Shown here one piece after another: positions 24,462-33,767 of a stretch of 64,000 nt of DNA. The position numbers and the translations under genes were made by a program. Below the pieces are notes generated by a model. That model made no database searches and was not told where the DNA came from. It saw nothing but the letters and a program-made list of their open reading frames with translations. Each line of letters opens with the position of its first letter. The stretch's first letter is position 1. This stretch comes from Mucilaginibacter gossypii (GTDB lineage: Bacteria > Bacteroidota > Bacteroidia > Sphingobacteriales > Sphingobacteriaceae): the NCBI RefSeq assembly GCF_900100945.1, contig NZ_FNCG01000012.1:1-64000 (forward strand), in the 5' to 3' direction.

Positions 24462-24536
24462 GTTTGAACAAACACCAATCTTATAAATTACTAATTTTTT
24501 TAGGATTTGGCGTTTTCTTTTCTGAATTTTACTTTT

Positions 24537-25817
24537 ATGAATAACCTCCCGCCATTAGCCGAACGCATGCGCCCCAAATCGCTTGATGATTATGTTGGGC
24601 AAAAACACCTTGTTGGGCCGGGAGCAGTGCTGCGTAAAGCTATCGAGTCGGGTTCATTGCCGTCGATGATATTTTGGGGACCGCCGGGAGTGGGTAAAAC
24701 CACTTTGGCTTATATTATTTCGCAGTCATTGTTTCGTCCGTTTTTTGCTTTGAGTGCTATTAACTCGGGCGTAAAAGACGTAAGGGAGGTGATAGAAAAA
24801 GCGTCGTTGTTAAAGAAACAAGGCGAGGTGCTACCGATATTATTTATCGATGAGATCCACCGCTTTTCCAAATCGCAGCAAGATTCATTGTTAGGCGCTG
24901 TAGAGCGGGGCATTGTTACGTTAATAGGCGCAACGACTGAAAACCCATCTTTCGAAGTGATCTCGGCTTTGCTGTCGCGTTGCCAGGTGTATATTTTACA
25001 GCCGCTATCCGAAACCGATCTGATCGACCTGCTGAACAAGGCTATGAAGGAAGACGTAATCTTAAAGGATAAAAGCATCACCATAAAAGATTACGAAGCT
25101 TTGCTGCGCCTTTCGGGAGGCGATGCCCGCAAGCTGCTCAATATTTTTGAGCTGTTGATAAATGCTTTTGACACGCCGGAGATAATATTAACCGATGAGG
25201 TTGTATTGGAACATGTACAACAAAACATGGCGTTGTACGATAAAACCGGTGAGCAGCATTACGATATCATTTCAGCTTTTATCAAATCCATGCGGGGCTC
25301 TGACCCCAACGGTGCAGTTTACTGGCTGGCGAGAATGATCGTAGGCGGTGAAGACCCTTTGTTTATTGCCCGCCGTATGCTGATCCTGGCATCCGAAGAT
25401 ATTGGCAACGCTAACCCCAATGCCTTGCTGCTTGCACAAAGTTGTTTTGAGGCGGTTAATAAGATTGGTATGCCTGAATCGCAACTGATATTATCGCAGA
25501 CGGCTATTTACCTGGCAACATCGGCTAAAAGTAATTCGGCTACAACAGCTATTGGTGCGGCCATAGCATTGGTGCGCCAAACCGGCGATTTACCGGTGCC
25601 GCTGCACTTACGTAACGCACCAACCAAATTCATGAAAAACATAGGCTACGGCAAGGATTACAAATACGCCCATAGCTACGAAGGTAATTTTACCGATCTT
25701 GATTTTCTGCCGGATGCTATCCGCGGAACAAAAATTTACGACCCCGGTAACAACGCGCGTGAAAACGAATCAAAAGAAAAGTTAAGAAAACTTTGGGGCG
25801 ACAGGTATAAATACTAA
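24537..25817 (+). CDS. rarA: Replication-associated recombination protein A (MgsA-type AAA+ ATPase)
   Basis: The protein has 426 residues. Walker A is GPPGVGKTTL and Walker B is ILFIDEIHRF, with the sensor GATTENPSFEV. The C-terminal tetramerisation part holds DIISAFIKSMRGSDPNGAVY, ARRMLILASEDIGNANP and a final DLDFLPDAIRGTKIY. RarA acts at stalled replication forks. The ATG at 24537 (MNNLPPLAERMRPKSLDDYV) fits the family better than an upstream in-frame ATG at 24507. It is monocistronic. Confidence 0.95.
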   Translation: MNNLPPLAERMRPKSLDDYVGQKHLVGPGAVLRKAIESGSLPSMIFWGPPGVGKTTLAYIISQSLFRPFFALSAINSGVKDVREVIEKASLLKKQGEVLPILFIDEIHRFSKSQQDSLLGAVERGIVTLIGATTENPSFEVISALLSRCQVYILQPLSETDLIDLLNKAMKEDVILKDKSITIKDYEALLRLSGGDARKLLNIFELLINAFDTPEIILTDEVVLEHVQQNMALYDKTGEQHYDIISAFIKSMRGSDPNGAVYWLARMIVGGEDPLFIARRMLILASEDIGNANPNALLLAQSCFEAVNKIGMPESQLILSQTAIYLATSAKSNSATTAIGAAIALVRQTGDLPVPLHLRNAPTKFMKNIGYGKDYKYAHSYEGNFTDLDFLPDAIRGTKIYDPGNNARENESKEKLRKLWGDRYKY

Positions 25818-25883
25818 CTTAAGCTTCGTTTTATTGAGCCTGTTAATTAATATCATATAACAAATTGACCAATATTAATTAAT

Positions 25884-25975
25884 TTATAGCTTTAGGCTTT
25901 ACGCATCGTGCCTGTCGCTTTTATATAGAACAAATTATAGCTTTGGGCTTTATGCATTTTGCTTTTAGCTTTATA
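25884..25975 (+). repeat. Two direct repeats of about 41 bp
   Basis: 25884-25925 and 25935-25975 both begin TTATAGCTTT-R-GGCTTTA and end GCTTTATA or GCTTTTATA, with roughly four of five bases alike. They fill the gap upstream of the DUF5687 membrane gene. No coding content. Confidence 0.5.
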
Positions 25976-26009
25976 AAACCTATACCTTAACCTTTAACTG
26001 TCTATACTT

Positions 26010-27485
26010 ATGATCACTACCTTTCTCGGGCACGAACTTAAAGCTTTCTGGCGGTCAAAAAACACAGGTAAAAGTATTGCTATCCGTGTGGTGATGGGCT
26101 TACTTATCCTTTATCTTTTTGGATGTATTTTGCTTGCCGGTTTGTTTTTGAATGAAATTTTGGGCCAGGTTTTTCCGCATGATGACATAGTGGTTTCTTT
26201 TTGCGGTATCATCCTGCTTTATTTTTTATTTGACCTGATGATGCGCATGCAATTGCAGGAGCTGCCAACGTTACGGGTGCAACCATATCTTCATTTACCT
26301 ATAAAAAGGAATAGGGTGGTCGGCTATCTGGCCTTTACGGCCATGCTTTCGGTGTTTAACCTGTGGCCCATTATACTTTTTGTACCTTTTATTTTAAAAG
26401 TGATCCTTACCGATTCGGGTGCTTTGCCTGCGCTCGCTTTTATATTGGCTATTATCGGTTTCATGCTTTTCAATAACTACATGGCCTTGTTTATTAAACG
26501 CAGGGCCAATCTTAACGGATGGGTCTTCCTGGTTTTCGCAGCGGCTCTCATCCTTATTATTACCGGTGATTTCAGGTTTCACCTCTATTCGGTACGCAAT
26601 ATTTCCTATCTGTATTTTGGCCATTTGCTCAATAAACCGGTGTTGGTATTGCCGCCTGTTGTGCTTGCAGCAGCCATGTATTACATAAATTTTGCCTATT
26701 TAAAGCAAAACCTGTATCTCGAAGAGCTGAGTTCGCGCAAGGCATCGGCTTATAAAAGCAGTACGGAGTTTCCGCTGTTAAACAGGTTTGGTAAAGTAGG
26801 CGACCTTGCCGCAAACGAGCTGAAACTGATATTCCGTAATAAGCGGCCACGATCGACATTGGTTATGGGGCTGTTCTTTATGTTTTACGGGCTCATATTT
26901 TATACCAACAGCCATTACGGACAAACCTGGTACATTTTTGTGGGCATGTTCATGACTGGTATTTTTATTATCAGTTACGGGCAGTTCATGTATAGCTGGC
27001 AAGGCGCTCATTTTGATGGCCTGTTGGTAAGCAAGATCAATTTCCGCGATTTTTTAAAGGCAAAATACCTGCTGTTTACCATGGTATCAACCGTGGCTTT
27101 TATATTGACTACGCCTTATGCTTATTTTGGCTGGCGCATTGTTTTGGTACATTTTGTAATGTACCTGTGGAACATTGGTATCAACACCACCATTGTACTG
27201 TTTTTTGCTAACCGCAATGCCAAACGGATAGATCTGTCAAAAGGCGCGTCGTTTAATTGGGAAGGGGTGGGGGCAACGCAAATGCTTATTTCGTTTCCCT
27301 TGATGATTACGCCGTATATTATTTATCTTCCCTTCTCACTGTTCAAACACGCGGACATCGGCCTGGCCATGCTGGCCGGTACCGGGATCATATTTATTTT
27401 AACCCGCGATTTTTGGGTTAAAAAACTTGAGGAGGATTTTATACAAAAACGTTATACCGTTGCCGAAGGCTTCAGAAACAAATAA
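26010..27485 (+). CDS. DUF5687 membrane protein, ABC exporter permease subunit
   Basis: The protein has 491 residues with about twelve hydrophobic segments. It begins MITTFLGHELKAFWRSKN, typical of ABC-2-like permeases in which the N-terminus is amphipathic. The adjacent ATP-binding gene starts 2 bp after its stop, which is the usual partner of DUF5687 proteins in Bacteroidota. The cargo is unknown. No other transport gene is nearby. Confidence 0.85.
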   Translation: MITTFLGHELKAFWRSKNTGKSIAIRVVMGLLILYLFGCILLAGLFLNEILGQVFPHDDIVVSFCGIILLYFLFDLMMRMQLQELPTLRVQPYLHLPIKRNRVVGYLAFTAMLSVFNLWPIILFVPFILKVILTDSGALPALAFILAIIGFMLFNNYMALFIKRRANLNGWVFLVFAAALILIITGDFRFHLYSVRNISYLYFGHLLNKPVLVLPPVVLAAAMYYINFAYLKQNLYLEELSSRKASAYKSSTEFPLLNRFGKVGDLAANELKLIFRNKRPRSTLVMGLFFMFYGLIFYTNSHYGQTWYIFVGMFMTGIFIISYGQFMYSWQGAHFDGLLVSKINFRDFLKAKYLLFTMVSTVAFILTTPYAYFGWRIVLVHFVMYLWNIGINTTIVLFFANRNAKRIDLSKGASFNWEGVGATQMLISFPLMITPYIIYLPFSLFKHADIGLAMLAGTGIIFILTRDFWVKKLEEDFIQKRYTVAEGFRNK

Positions 27486-27487
27486 CC

Positions 27488-28204
27488 ATGATTGAAGTAA
27501 GAAATTTGAAAAAAGTTTATAACGGGATTACCGTTGTAGATGTACCCGCCCTGCAAATTAACAAAGGCGAAAGCGTAGGCCTTGTAGGTAATAACGGCGC
27601 AGGCAAAACTACGTTGTTCCGGATGGTGCTCGACCTCATTCGCGCCGAAAGTGGCGAAATCCTTTCAAACGGAGAAATTGTAGCCGGTCATGAGAAGTGG
27701 AAAGATTACACCGCTGCTTATCTTGATGAAGGTTTCCTGATAGACTACCTTACACCCGAAGAATATTTTTATTTTATAGGAGGGCTGCATGGTCATAACC
27801 GCACATATGTTGATGAGGTGTTAGTTAGCCTGACCGATTTTTTTAATGGCGAGATACTGAAGAAAGGGAAGTACATTCGCGACCTGTCAAAAGGTAACCA
27901 ATGCAAAGTTGGTGTAGCGGCCTGCCTGTTGCAGGAACCTCAATTGCTCATGCTGGACGAGCCCTTTGCCAATATTGACCCAAGTACCCAGTTCAGGCTT
28001 AAAAACCTGCTGAAAGATCTGAACAGGAATAAGGGTGTAACTACCATAGTATCCAGCCATGATCTTAACCACATCACTGATGTGTGCGACCGCATCCTGC
28101 TGATGGAAAAAGGTGTGATCATTAAAGATATTGCAACCAGCTCATCAACGTTAAATGAGTTGGAAGCGTATTTTGGCGTTGAGGTCGCCCCTTCCGCCCG
28201 TTAA
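27488..28204 (+). CDS. ABC transporter ATP-binding protein
   Basis: The protein has 238 residues. Walker A GNNGAGKTT sits near 36-44. The signature reads L-S-K-G-N-Q rather than L-S-G-G-Q, followed by CKVGVAACLL. Walker B is LLMLDEPFANID and the switch His is in VSSHDLNHI. It should power the DUF5687 permease encoded 2 bp upstream. The operon ends at a strong hairpin. Confidence 0.92.
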   Translation: MIEVRNLKKVYNGITVVDVPALQINKGESVGLVGNNGAGKTTLFRMVLDLIRAESGEILSNGEIVAGHEKWKDYTAAYLDEGFLIDYLTPEEYFYFIGGLHGHNRTYVDEVLVSLTDFFNGEILKKGKYIRDLSKGNQCKVGVAACLLQEPQLLMLDEPFANIDPSTQFRLKNLLKDLNRNKGVTTIVSSHDLNHITDVCDRILLMEKGVIIKDIATSSSTLNELEAYFGVEVAPSAR

Positions 28205-28239
28205 AAGGGTGACTACCTTCAAGCTCCCTTTTTAAGCAT

Positions 28240-28280
28240 AAACAAAAAACGCATTGCCGGCAGCAATGCGTTTTTTGTTT
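28240..28280. terminator. Bidirectional terminator
   Basis: AAACAAAAAACGCATTGC pairs perfectly with GCAATGCGTTTTTTGTTT (18 bp, 5-nt loop). It sits between the ABC operon and the convergent TlpA gene and can stop both. Confidence 0.9.
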
Positions 28281-28323
28281 AAAATCTTCTTTTGACAAGC
28301 GCGTGTGCATACAAGCACTCGCT

Positions 28324-29565
28324 TTAGGGGGCGGGTGGGGCCTGGATTAGCTCATCCGTCAATTTCTCAAACTCGTTGATAAACTCGGTATAATGCTCCC
28401 CCGTACCGGGGCCGCTAAAACCTGTATGGATCTTTTGTACGTCGCCGTTTTTATCAATAATGATGGTGGTAGGGAAGCCAACCACTTTTGATAACATAGG
28501 CAGGCTTTGGGCGGTTTGTTTTTTATCGCTGGTATAGCCGGTCACCAACAATGGATAAGGTACTTTAAACCTGTCTTTTACCTGCTGCAGCGCTTTCTTT
28601 GATTTTTCAAAATCGGTGGTGCGTTCATAAGCCAGACCAATTACTTCAACACCTTTATTGTGATATTTGTTATAGTAGTTAACCATATAAGCAGTTTCGT
28701 CCATACAGTTAGGGCACCATGAGCCCAATATCTGTACAATTACCACTTTGTTTCTGAACCTGGCATCATCAAGCGAGATAGTTTTGCCATCAAGGTCCTT
28801 AAAGCTGAAAGTTATTTTTTTATACCCCGGTTTTAATGAAGTGAGTGAATATGCATCGGGAAGTTTGGCGTTTTCATCCTTTACAGCAGTCCATGCCTGC
28901 ACAGATGAATAGCCGGCGAAAAATTTACCGTCGGTTAAGGTCTTATCATCGCTAATGGTAGCAGTAAAAGTATAGGCATGACCACCGTCGAAAGTAGAGA
29001 GGTAAAGTTTATTACCACTTACCGAGCCTTCTAAATAACGGTAATCACCGGTGGTGGTTAAGAAAGTGCCTGTAAGTTTATTGCCCTCCTGCTTAAACTC
29101 GCCAACGGTGGTATCGCGGCCCTCGCCCTCACCAAACACCGCCGACCAGCGGCCTCCGATATTAAATGCCGGGTTTTCGGTATTCTTAAAAAAGCGCCAT
29201 GAAGTGTTAGGTCGGGCGCTGAACGGAACAAGAAGATCATTATCGGCCAGGTGCCTTACCCAGTTGCCGTTAAGGCTATCTCCGTTAAGTTTCAGCTTAA
29301 ATTCTGAATTGAACAGCGGCATATGGATAAAAACAGAATCGCCTTTGGTAGCAACATCTGTTACTTTAAAATGCTCGGCACCGTTAATGATAGCTAATTG
29401 TTGTTTGCTCCCGCTATTGCTGAACTCGAAATTAAAAGGGATTTCGGTGCCTGATTTAGTTTTAAGCGCACCGCGCCACACACCTGTTTTTAGTTTGGTT
29501 TGAGCAAAGCCGGTTTGCAGAAATAGTAATCCGCAAATACCGGCTATAATATTTTTGAAAGTCAT
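28324..29565 (-). CDS. TlpA-family thioredoxin-like protein
   Basis: The protein has 413 residues with a signal peptide (MTFKNIIAGICGLLFLQTGF). An N-terminal beta-sandwich region of about 240 residues precedes a TlpA/ResA thioredoxin domain. The redox motif is W-C-P-N-C (Cys284, Cys287), and the cis-Pro region is VVGFPTTIIID. The domain should act as a periplasmic disulfide reductase. The N-terminal part resembles the DUF4369-like or lipid-binding extension of Bacteroidota TlpA proteins, but I cannot name it with certainty. Confidence 0.88.
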   Translation of the reverse strand: MTFKNIIAGICGLLFLQTGFAQTKLKTGVWRGALKTKSGTEIPFNFEFSNSGSKQQLAIINGAEHFKVTDVATKGDSVFIHMPLFNSEFKLKLNGDSLNGNWVRHLADNDLLVPFSARPNTSWRFFKNTENPAFNIGGRWSAVFGEGEGRDTTVGEFKQEGNKLTGTFLTTTGDYRYLEGSVSGNKLYLSTFDGGHAYTFTATISDDKTLTDGKFFAGYSSVQAWTAVKDENAKLPDAYSLTSLKPGYKKITFSFKDLDGKTISLDDARFRNKVVIVQILGSWCPNCMDETAYMVNYYNKYHNKGVEVIGLAYERTTDFEKSKKALQQVKDRFKVPYPLLVTGYTSDKKQTAQSLPMLSKVVGFPTTIIIDKNGDVQKIHTGFSGPGTGEHYTEFINEFEKLTDELIQAPPAP

Positions 29566-29622
29566 ACTTAAATATATAGTCTACTTAATCTATATACTTT
29601 CAAAGGTATAAAAACAGCGCCG

Positions 29623-30762
29623 TTATTTCAACAATCCGCGCGAAATGACAATTCTTTGAATTTCAGATGTTCCTTCATAAATCTGGGTTATTTTGGCATC
29701 CCGCATCAGGCGTTCAACGTGATACTCTTTCACGTAACCGTACCCGCCATGGATCTGTACCGCTTCGGTGGTGGTGCGCATAGCTACTTCAGATGCATAA
29801 AGTTTTGCCATTGATGATGCCTGGGCATAGGGTTTTCCATGATCTTTAAACCATGCCGCTTTAAGGCACATCAAACGTGCTGCCTCAATTTCAGTAGCCA
29901 TATCGGCCAGCTTAAATTGGATAGCCTGGTGATCAGCCAGCGGTTTACCAAAAGTTTTGCGCTCCTTAGCGTATTGCACTGCAAGTTCGTAAGCACCTGA
30001 AGCAATACCTAAAGCCTGCGAAGCAATACCTATACGGCCGCCATCCAGTACGTTCATGGCAAACTTAAACCCAAAACCGTCTTCGCCAATGCGGTTCTCT
30101 TTAGGCACTTTAACGTCGGCAAACATCAGCGAGTGGGTATCCGAGCCGCGGATGCCCATCTTGTTCTCTTTAGGGCCGACAGTAAAGCCGGGCGTTCCTT
30201 TTTCCACAATAAAAGCGTTAATACCATGGTGCTTTTTTTCGGCATTGGTTTGTGCTATTACAATATAGGTAGATGCGCTGCCCCCGCTGGTGATCCAGTT
30301 CTTAGTACCATTAAGCAGGTAATGATCGCCCATATCAATGGCTGTAGTGCTTTGTGACGTAGCATCAGAGCCGGCCTCTGGCTCCGAAAGACAGAAAGCG
30401 CCAATGCATTCACCTTTGGCCAGCGGTGCCAGATATTTTTGCTTTTGTTCTTCGCTGCCATATTTCTCCAATCCATAGCATACCAGCGAATTATTCACAG
30501 AAACAACTACTGACGTGGATGCGTCAATCTTTGAAAGTTCCTCCATCACCAGCACATATGATATGGCATCCATGCCAGCGCCGCCATATTGCGGAGATAC
30601 CATCATGCCCAGGAAACCCAGTTCACCAAGTTTCTTAACCTGTGCGGCAGGGAATTTTTGCTGTTCATCGCGTTCAATAACACCTGGCTTTAATTCTGTT
30701 TGCGCAAAATCACGCGCAGCCTGGCGAATCATTTTTTGTTCTTCGGTCAGTTCAAAATACAT
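29623..30762 (-). CDS. Short-chain-type acyl-CoA dehydrogenase
   Basis: The protein has 379 residues, the family's usual length. It catalyses FAD-dependent alpha,beta-oxidation of acyl-CoA thioesters. Motifs seen are CIGAFCLSEPEAGSDATS (FAD/substrate loop), NGTKNWITSGG, RKTFGKPLADHQAIQFKLAD, and the catalytic Glu in QIYEGTSEIQRIVISR. The ATG at 30762 (MYFELTEEQKMIRQ) is the family start. An ATG at 30804 falls in the centre of a 36-bp palindrome and is rejected. Confidence 0.95.
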   Translation of the reverse strand: MYFELTEEQKMIRQAARDFAQTELKPGVIERDEQQKFPAAQVKKLGELGFLGMMVSPQYGGAGMDAISYVLVMEELSKIDASTSVVVSVNNSLVCYGLEKYGSEEQKQKYLAPLAKGECIGAFCLSEPEAGSDATSQSTTAIDMGDHYLLNGTKNWITSGGSASTYIVIAQTNAEKKHHGINAFIVEKGTPGFTVGPKENKMGIRGSDTHSLMFADVKVPKENRIGEDGFGFKFAMNVLDGGRIGIASQALGIASGAYELAVQYAKERKTFGKPLADHQAIQFKLADMATEIEAARLMCLKAAWFKDHGKPYAQASSMAKLYASEVAMRTTTEAVQIHGGYGYVKEYHVERLMRDAKITQIYEGTSEIQRIVISRGLLK

Positions 30763-30785
30763 TGGTATAATTAAAAGCATAAATA

Positions 30786-30821
30786 TATAAAAATTACTAT
30801 GCATGCATAGTAATTTTTATA
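30786..30821. promoter_or_regulatory. 36-bp perfect palindrome upstream of the acyl-CoA dehydrogenase gene
   Basis: The 36 bp around the central GCATGC at 30801-30806 are perfectly self-complementary (half-site TATAAAAATTACTATGCA). The inner edge lies 24 bp upstream of the ATG. It may be an operator for a dimeric regulator or a cruciform. An RNA hairpin in the leader is also possible. Confidence 0.5.
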
Positions 30822-31170
30822 AACAAAAAAAGAGAGCTTTTTTTGAAGCTCCCTTTCCCCTAATTAATTTAAACTATTGATTAAACCCAAAACAAAGAAC
30901 AAAAAATCTCAACTTGGGCGTCTGAGAATTCAATTTAATTTTTCACAGGTAGATGTTACTAAATCTTTTATTTTTTCACAGATGATACAGGGCGAATATC
31001 TATATACAAATCCTTTGCCATAATTATAAAATTGTGGCATTAATATTTCATGTTTAAACGTTAGTCGCCCATTTTTATAAAAGAATAATATCTGCATATA
31101 AAATGTAATGGTGTTATTTTATATTTAGCTTGCACAAAAAATACAAAGTATCATATTAGCCGATCCAGTC
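30822..31170. other. AT-rich gene-free stretch
   Basis: No gene is seen. On the minus strand, AAGGGAGCTTC and AAGCTCTC can pair and are followed by T7 (about 30828-30855), which is terminator- or attenuator-like in the leader of the acyl-CoA dehydrogenase gene. A weak hairpin (TGCCATAAT with ATTGTGGCA) lies near 31017-31040. Confidence 0.4.
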
Positions 31171-31410
31171 ATGCTTTTAACTGATTTTGAATACCTTAAC
31201 AACACTAATAACGCATTTAAACGCAAAGTTGCCTTGCAGATAAAAACCTTACGCAAACAAAATCAGGTTACGCAGGAGAAGTTTTTTAACGAAACGCACA
31301 TAAATATTGCTCGGCTCGAATCAGGTATTATTGATATCAGGTTGGAAACACTTCGTAAAATTTGTTATTATTTTAACGTTTCCTTAGCAGGTTTTTTCCA
31401 GGAGATATAA
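31171..31410 (+). CDS. Small XRE-type helix-turn-helix regulator
   Basis: The protein has 79 residues. The HTH is VALQIKTLRKQNQVTQEKFF then HINIARLESGIIDIRLETLR, ending KICYYFNVSLAGFF. It is a stand-alone regulator. The surrounding DNA and the gene itself are AT-rich. Neighbours (acyl-CoA dehydrogenase diverging, M13 peptidase following) give no clear target. The perfect palindrome 350 bp upstream could be its site, but this is only proximity. Confidence 0.75.
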   Translation: MLLTDFEYLNNTNNAFKRKVALQIKTLRKQNQVTQEKFFNETHINIARLESGIIDIRLETLRKICYYFNVSLAGFFQEI

Positions 31411-31498
31411 TAAATTATCATATTTTAAAAAATAAGCTGTCCTAAATTCTATTTTACCATACAGTTGTTGTATTTTAATTCATACACACGCCTAAAAA

Positions 31499-33553
31499 AT
31501 GAACAGAAAAACCCAATCCTTATCCATAGTTGCCGCCGCGCTTGGCACCTTACTTAGTGCCTGTAGCCAAACCGACAAAACAAAAGCTTACGAAGCCGGC
31601 GACCCAGTGATCCATAATATGGATACCACCGTAAAACCGGGCGATGACTTCTTTAAATATGCCAACGGAACCTGGCTCCGCAAAAATCCTATTCCGGCGG
31701 CGTACGCTGCCTGGGGCATCGGCAATGTTGTGCAGGAAGAACTGCGAGACAAGATGAAAAAGATCAACAAGGATGCGCTTAAGGCTAATGCTCCTAAAGG
31801 CAGCAACACCCAAAAAATAGGTGATTTTTATTTCAGCGGGATGGATACCGTTAACATCGAAAAACAGGGGCTTGCACCACTGAAAGATGAACTGGATAAA
31901 ATTGACCGGATAACGGATATCAAAAGCCTGGTTGAGGAGTTTGCACACTTACAAAGGATTGGCGTTACACAGCCTATCGGCGCTTATGTTGGGCAGGATG
32001 CTAAGAACAGTGCAAAGATGGCTTTGGGTTTATACCAATCGGGCATTGGTATGCCTAACCGCGATTACTACTTTAATAAAGATGCGCATAGCGTAGCCAT
32101 CCGTACCGACTATCAAAATAATTACCTGCCCGCCATATTTAAACTGGCAGGCCTGCCTGCTGATAGGGCAACTGCAGCCGCTAAGAAAACTTATTCGCTG
32201 GAAACTTTCCTGGCTGATAGCAGCCGGAAACTGGAGGACCTGCGCGATCCTTATCATAACTATAACAAAATGCCACTTGCCGCGCTGAGCAAGCTGGCCC
32301 CGGATATTGACTGGAAACCCACTTTTGAAAAGATGGACTACAAAAATGCGGATACCGTAATTGTAGGACAGCCTGAGTATTACAGGGCGCTTAATAAAGC
32401 ACTAAAAACTTTTACTATAGATGACTGGAAGAATTACCTGCGCAAGAGCCTGGTCACTGCTTTTGGGCCATACCTGAGCAAACCGTTTGATCAGGAGGTG
32501 TTTCGGTTTTATGATAAGGTGATTTATGGCAGTACGGCCCAACTCCCACGCTGGAAAAGGGTGCTGGATACTGAAAACGGTTTGATGGGCGAGGTATTAG
32601 GGCAAATCTTCGTAAAAGAATATTTCCCCGAAAAGACAAAAGAACGCTATGTAAAACTGGTTGAAGAAATGCGCACCAGCTTTAAAGAGCATATTGAAAA
32701 GCTGGATTGGATGAGCCCCGAAACCAAGGAGAAAGCTTACTACAAATTATCAAAAGTTGTCCCTAAAGTTGGTTATCCGGATAAATGGAAGGATTTTTCA
32801 ACTTTGGAAATTAACCGGGGCCCTTACGCCCTCAACGTATTACGGGCAAACGAATGGTGGCATAATTTCAGTGCAGCTAAATTAGGCAAACCTGTCGACC
32901 GTACTGAATGGGATATAACGCCTCAAACCTATAATGCTTACTATAACCCGTCAAACAACGAGATTGTATTGCCTGCCGGCATTTTTACCATTCCCGGCTA
33001 CAAGGATGAAAATATTGATGATGCCGTCATTTACGGCTATGCTGCTGCCTCAACTATTGGCCACGAAATGACCCACGGTTTTGATGACCAGGGCCGCCAG
33101 TTTGATGCTGCCGGAAACCTTAAAGCCTGGTGGAAACCGCAGGATTCGGTAAAATTTAGTCAACGTGCCAAAATGCTTATCGACCAGTTTAATGGTTACA
33201 GCATTTATGGTTTGCATGTAAATGGCAAAGCCACTCAGGGTGAGAACATTGCTGACCTTGGCGGCATTGTAATAGGTCTTGACGCGTTCAAAAAAACACA
33301 GCAATATAAAGAGGGTAAACTCATTAACGGGTTAACACCATTACAGCGCTATTTTTTAGGATACTCATTAGGCTGGCTTACGCAGGACAGGAAAGAATCA
33401 CTTTCGAGCCAGATCTTAACCAATGAGCATGCGCCCGGTTTTATGCGTGTTAACGGGCCGTTTACCGATGTGCCTGAATTTTACGAAGCCTTTCATATTA
33501 AGAAAGGTGATAAGATGTGGATAGACCCGGATAAACGAGTGAAGATATGGTAG
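31499..33553 (+). CDS. M13-family (neprilysin-like) zinc metallopeptidase lipoprotein
   Basis: The protein has 684 residues, a full-length M13 protein. The signal peptide ends in LLSAC, a lipobox (Cys22), so it should be anchored in the envelope. Zinc site: H-E-M-T-H with His522, Glu523 and His526, and a third ligand Glu582 in GENIADLGG with Asp586. Substrate-binding N-A-Y-Y-N-P near 480 and the end IDPDKRVKIW (the family usually ends in ...VW) are present. It should cleave oligopeptides. Monocistronic. Confidence 0.95.
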   Translation: MNRKTQSLSIVAAALGTLLSACSQTDKTKAYEAGDPVIHNMDTTVKPGDDFFKYANGTWLRKNPIPAAYAAWGIGNVVQEELRDKMKKINKDALKANAPKGSNTQKIGDFYFSGMDTVNIEKQGLAPLKDELDKIDRITDIKSLVEEFAHLQRIGVTQPIGAYVGQDAKNSAKMALGLYQSGIGMPNRDYYFNKDAHSVAIRTDYQNNYLPAIFKLAGLPADRATAAAKKTYSLETFLADSSRKLEDLRDPYHNYNKMPLAALSKLAPDIDWKPTFEKMDYKNADTVIVGQPEYYRALNKALKTFTIDDWKNYLRKSLVTAFGPYLSKPFDQEVFRFYDKVIYGSTAQLPRWKRVLDTENGLMGEVLGQIFVKEYFPEKTKERYVKLVEEMRTSFKEHIEKLDWMSPETKEKAYYKLSKVVPKVGYPDKWKDFSTLEINRGPYALNVLRANEWWHNFSAAKLGKPVDRTEWDITPQTYNAYYNPSNNEIVLPAGIFTIPGYKDENIDDAVIYGYAAASTIGHEMTHGFDDQGRQFDAAGNLKAWWKPQDSVKFSQRAKMLIDQFNGYSIYGLHVNGKATQGENIADLGGIVIGLDAFKKTQQYKEGKLINGLTPLQRYFLGYSLGWLTQDRKESLSSQILTNEHAPGFMRVNGPFTDVPEFYEAFHIKKGDKMWIDPDKRVKIW

Positions 33554-33611
33554 CGTAGCGGTAATGATGTAACTGGCCGTTACATGATCACAATGATAAC
33601 GTTTAAAACAG

Positions 33612-33666
33612 ACACGAAGCAAATCCAAACCATACAGGGCGACTGTAAATCGGGATTGCTTCGTGT
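33612..33666. repeat. Imperfect inverted repeat after the M13 gene
   Basis: ACACGAAGCAAATCC (33612-33626) pairs with GGGATTGCTTCGTGT (33652-33666) with a one-base offset. The word GGGATTGCTTCGT resembles parts of the REP-like element at 58412-58528. It may end the M13 transcript. Confidence 0.5.
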
Positions 33667-33767
33667 ATCATAGTTGCATGACTGTAAGTTGTTAATTGTC
33701 ATTCGTAATATGTATTGTAGTTTTAGGATTGTCCTGGGGCTACTCCTCATGACGTCCTAACGGTTCC

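Noticed and set aside
24507-24536. Earlier start for rarA
   Set aside because: The ten extra residues (MAFSFLNFTF) do not fit the family and lie in promoter-like DNA; the ATG at 24537 does fit.
30763-30804. Earlier start for the acyl-CoA dehydrogenase
   Set aside because: Its ATG lies in the centre of a 36-bp palindrome and adds 14 hydrophobic residues absent in the family.
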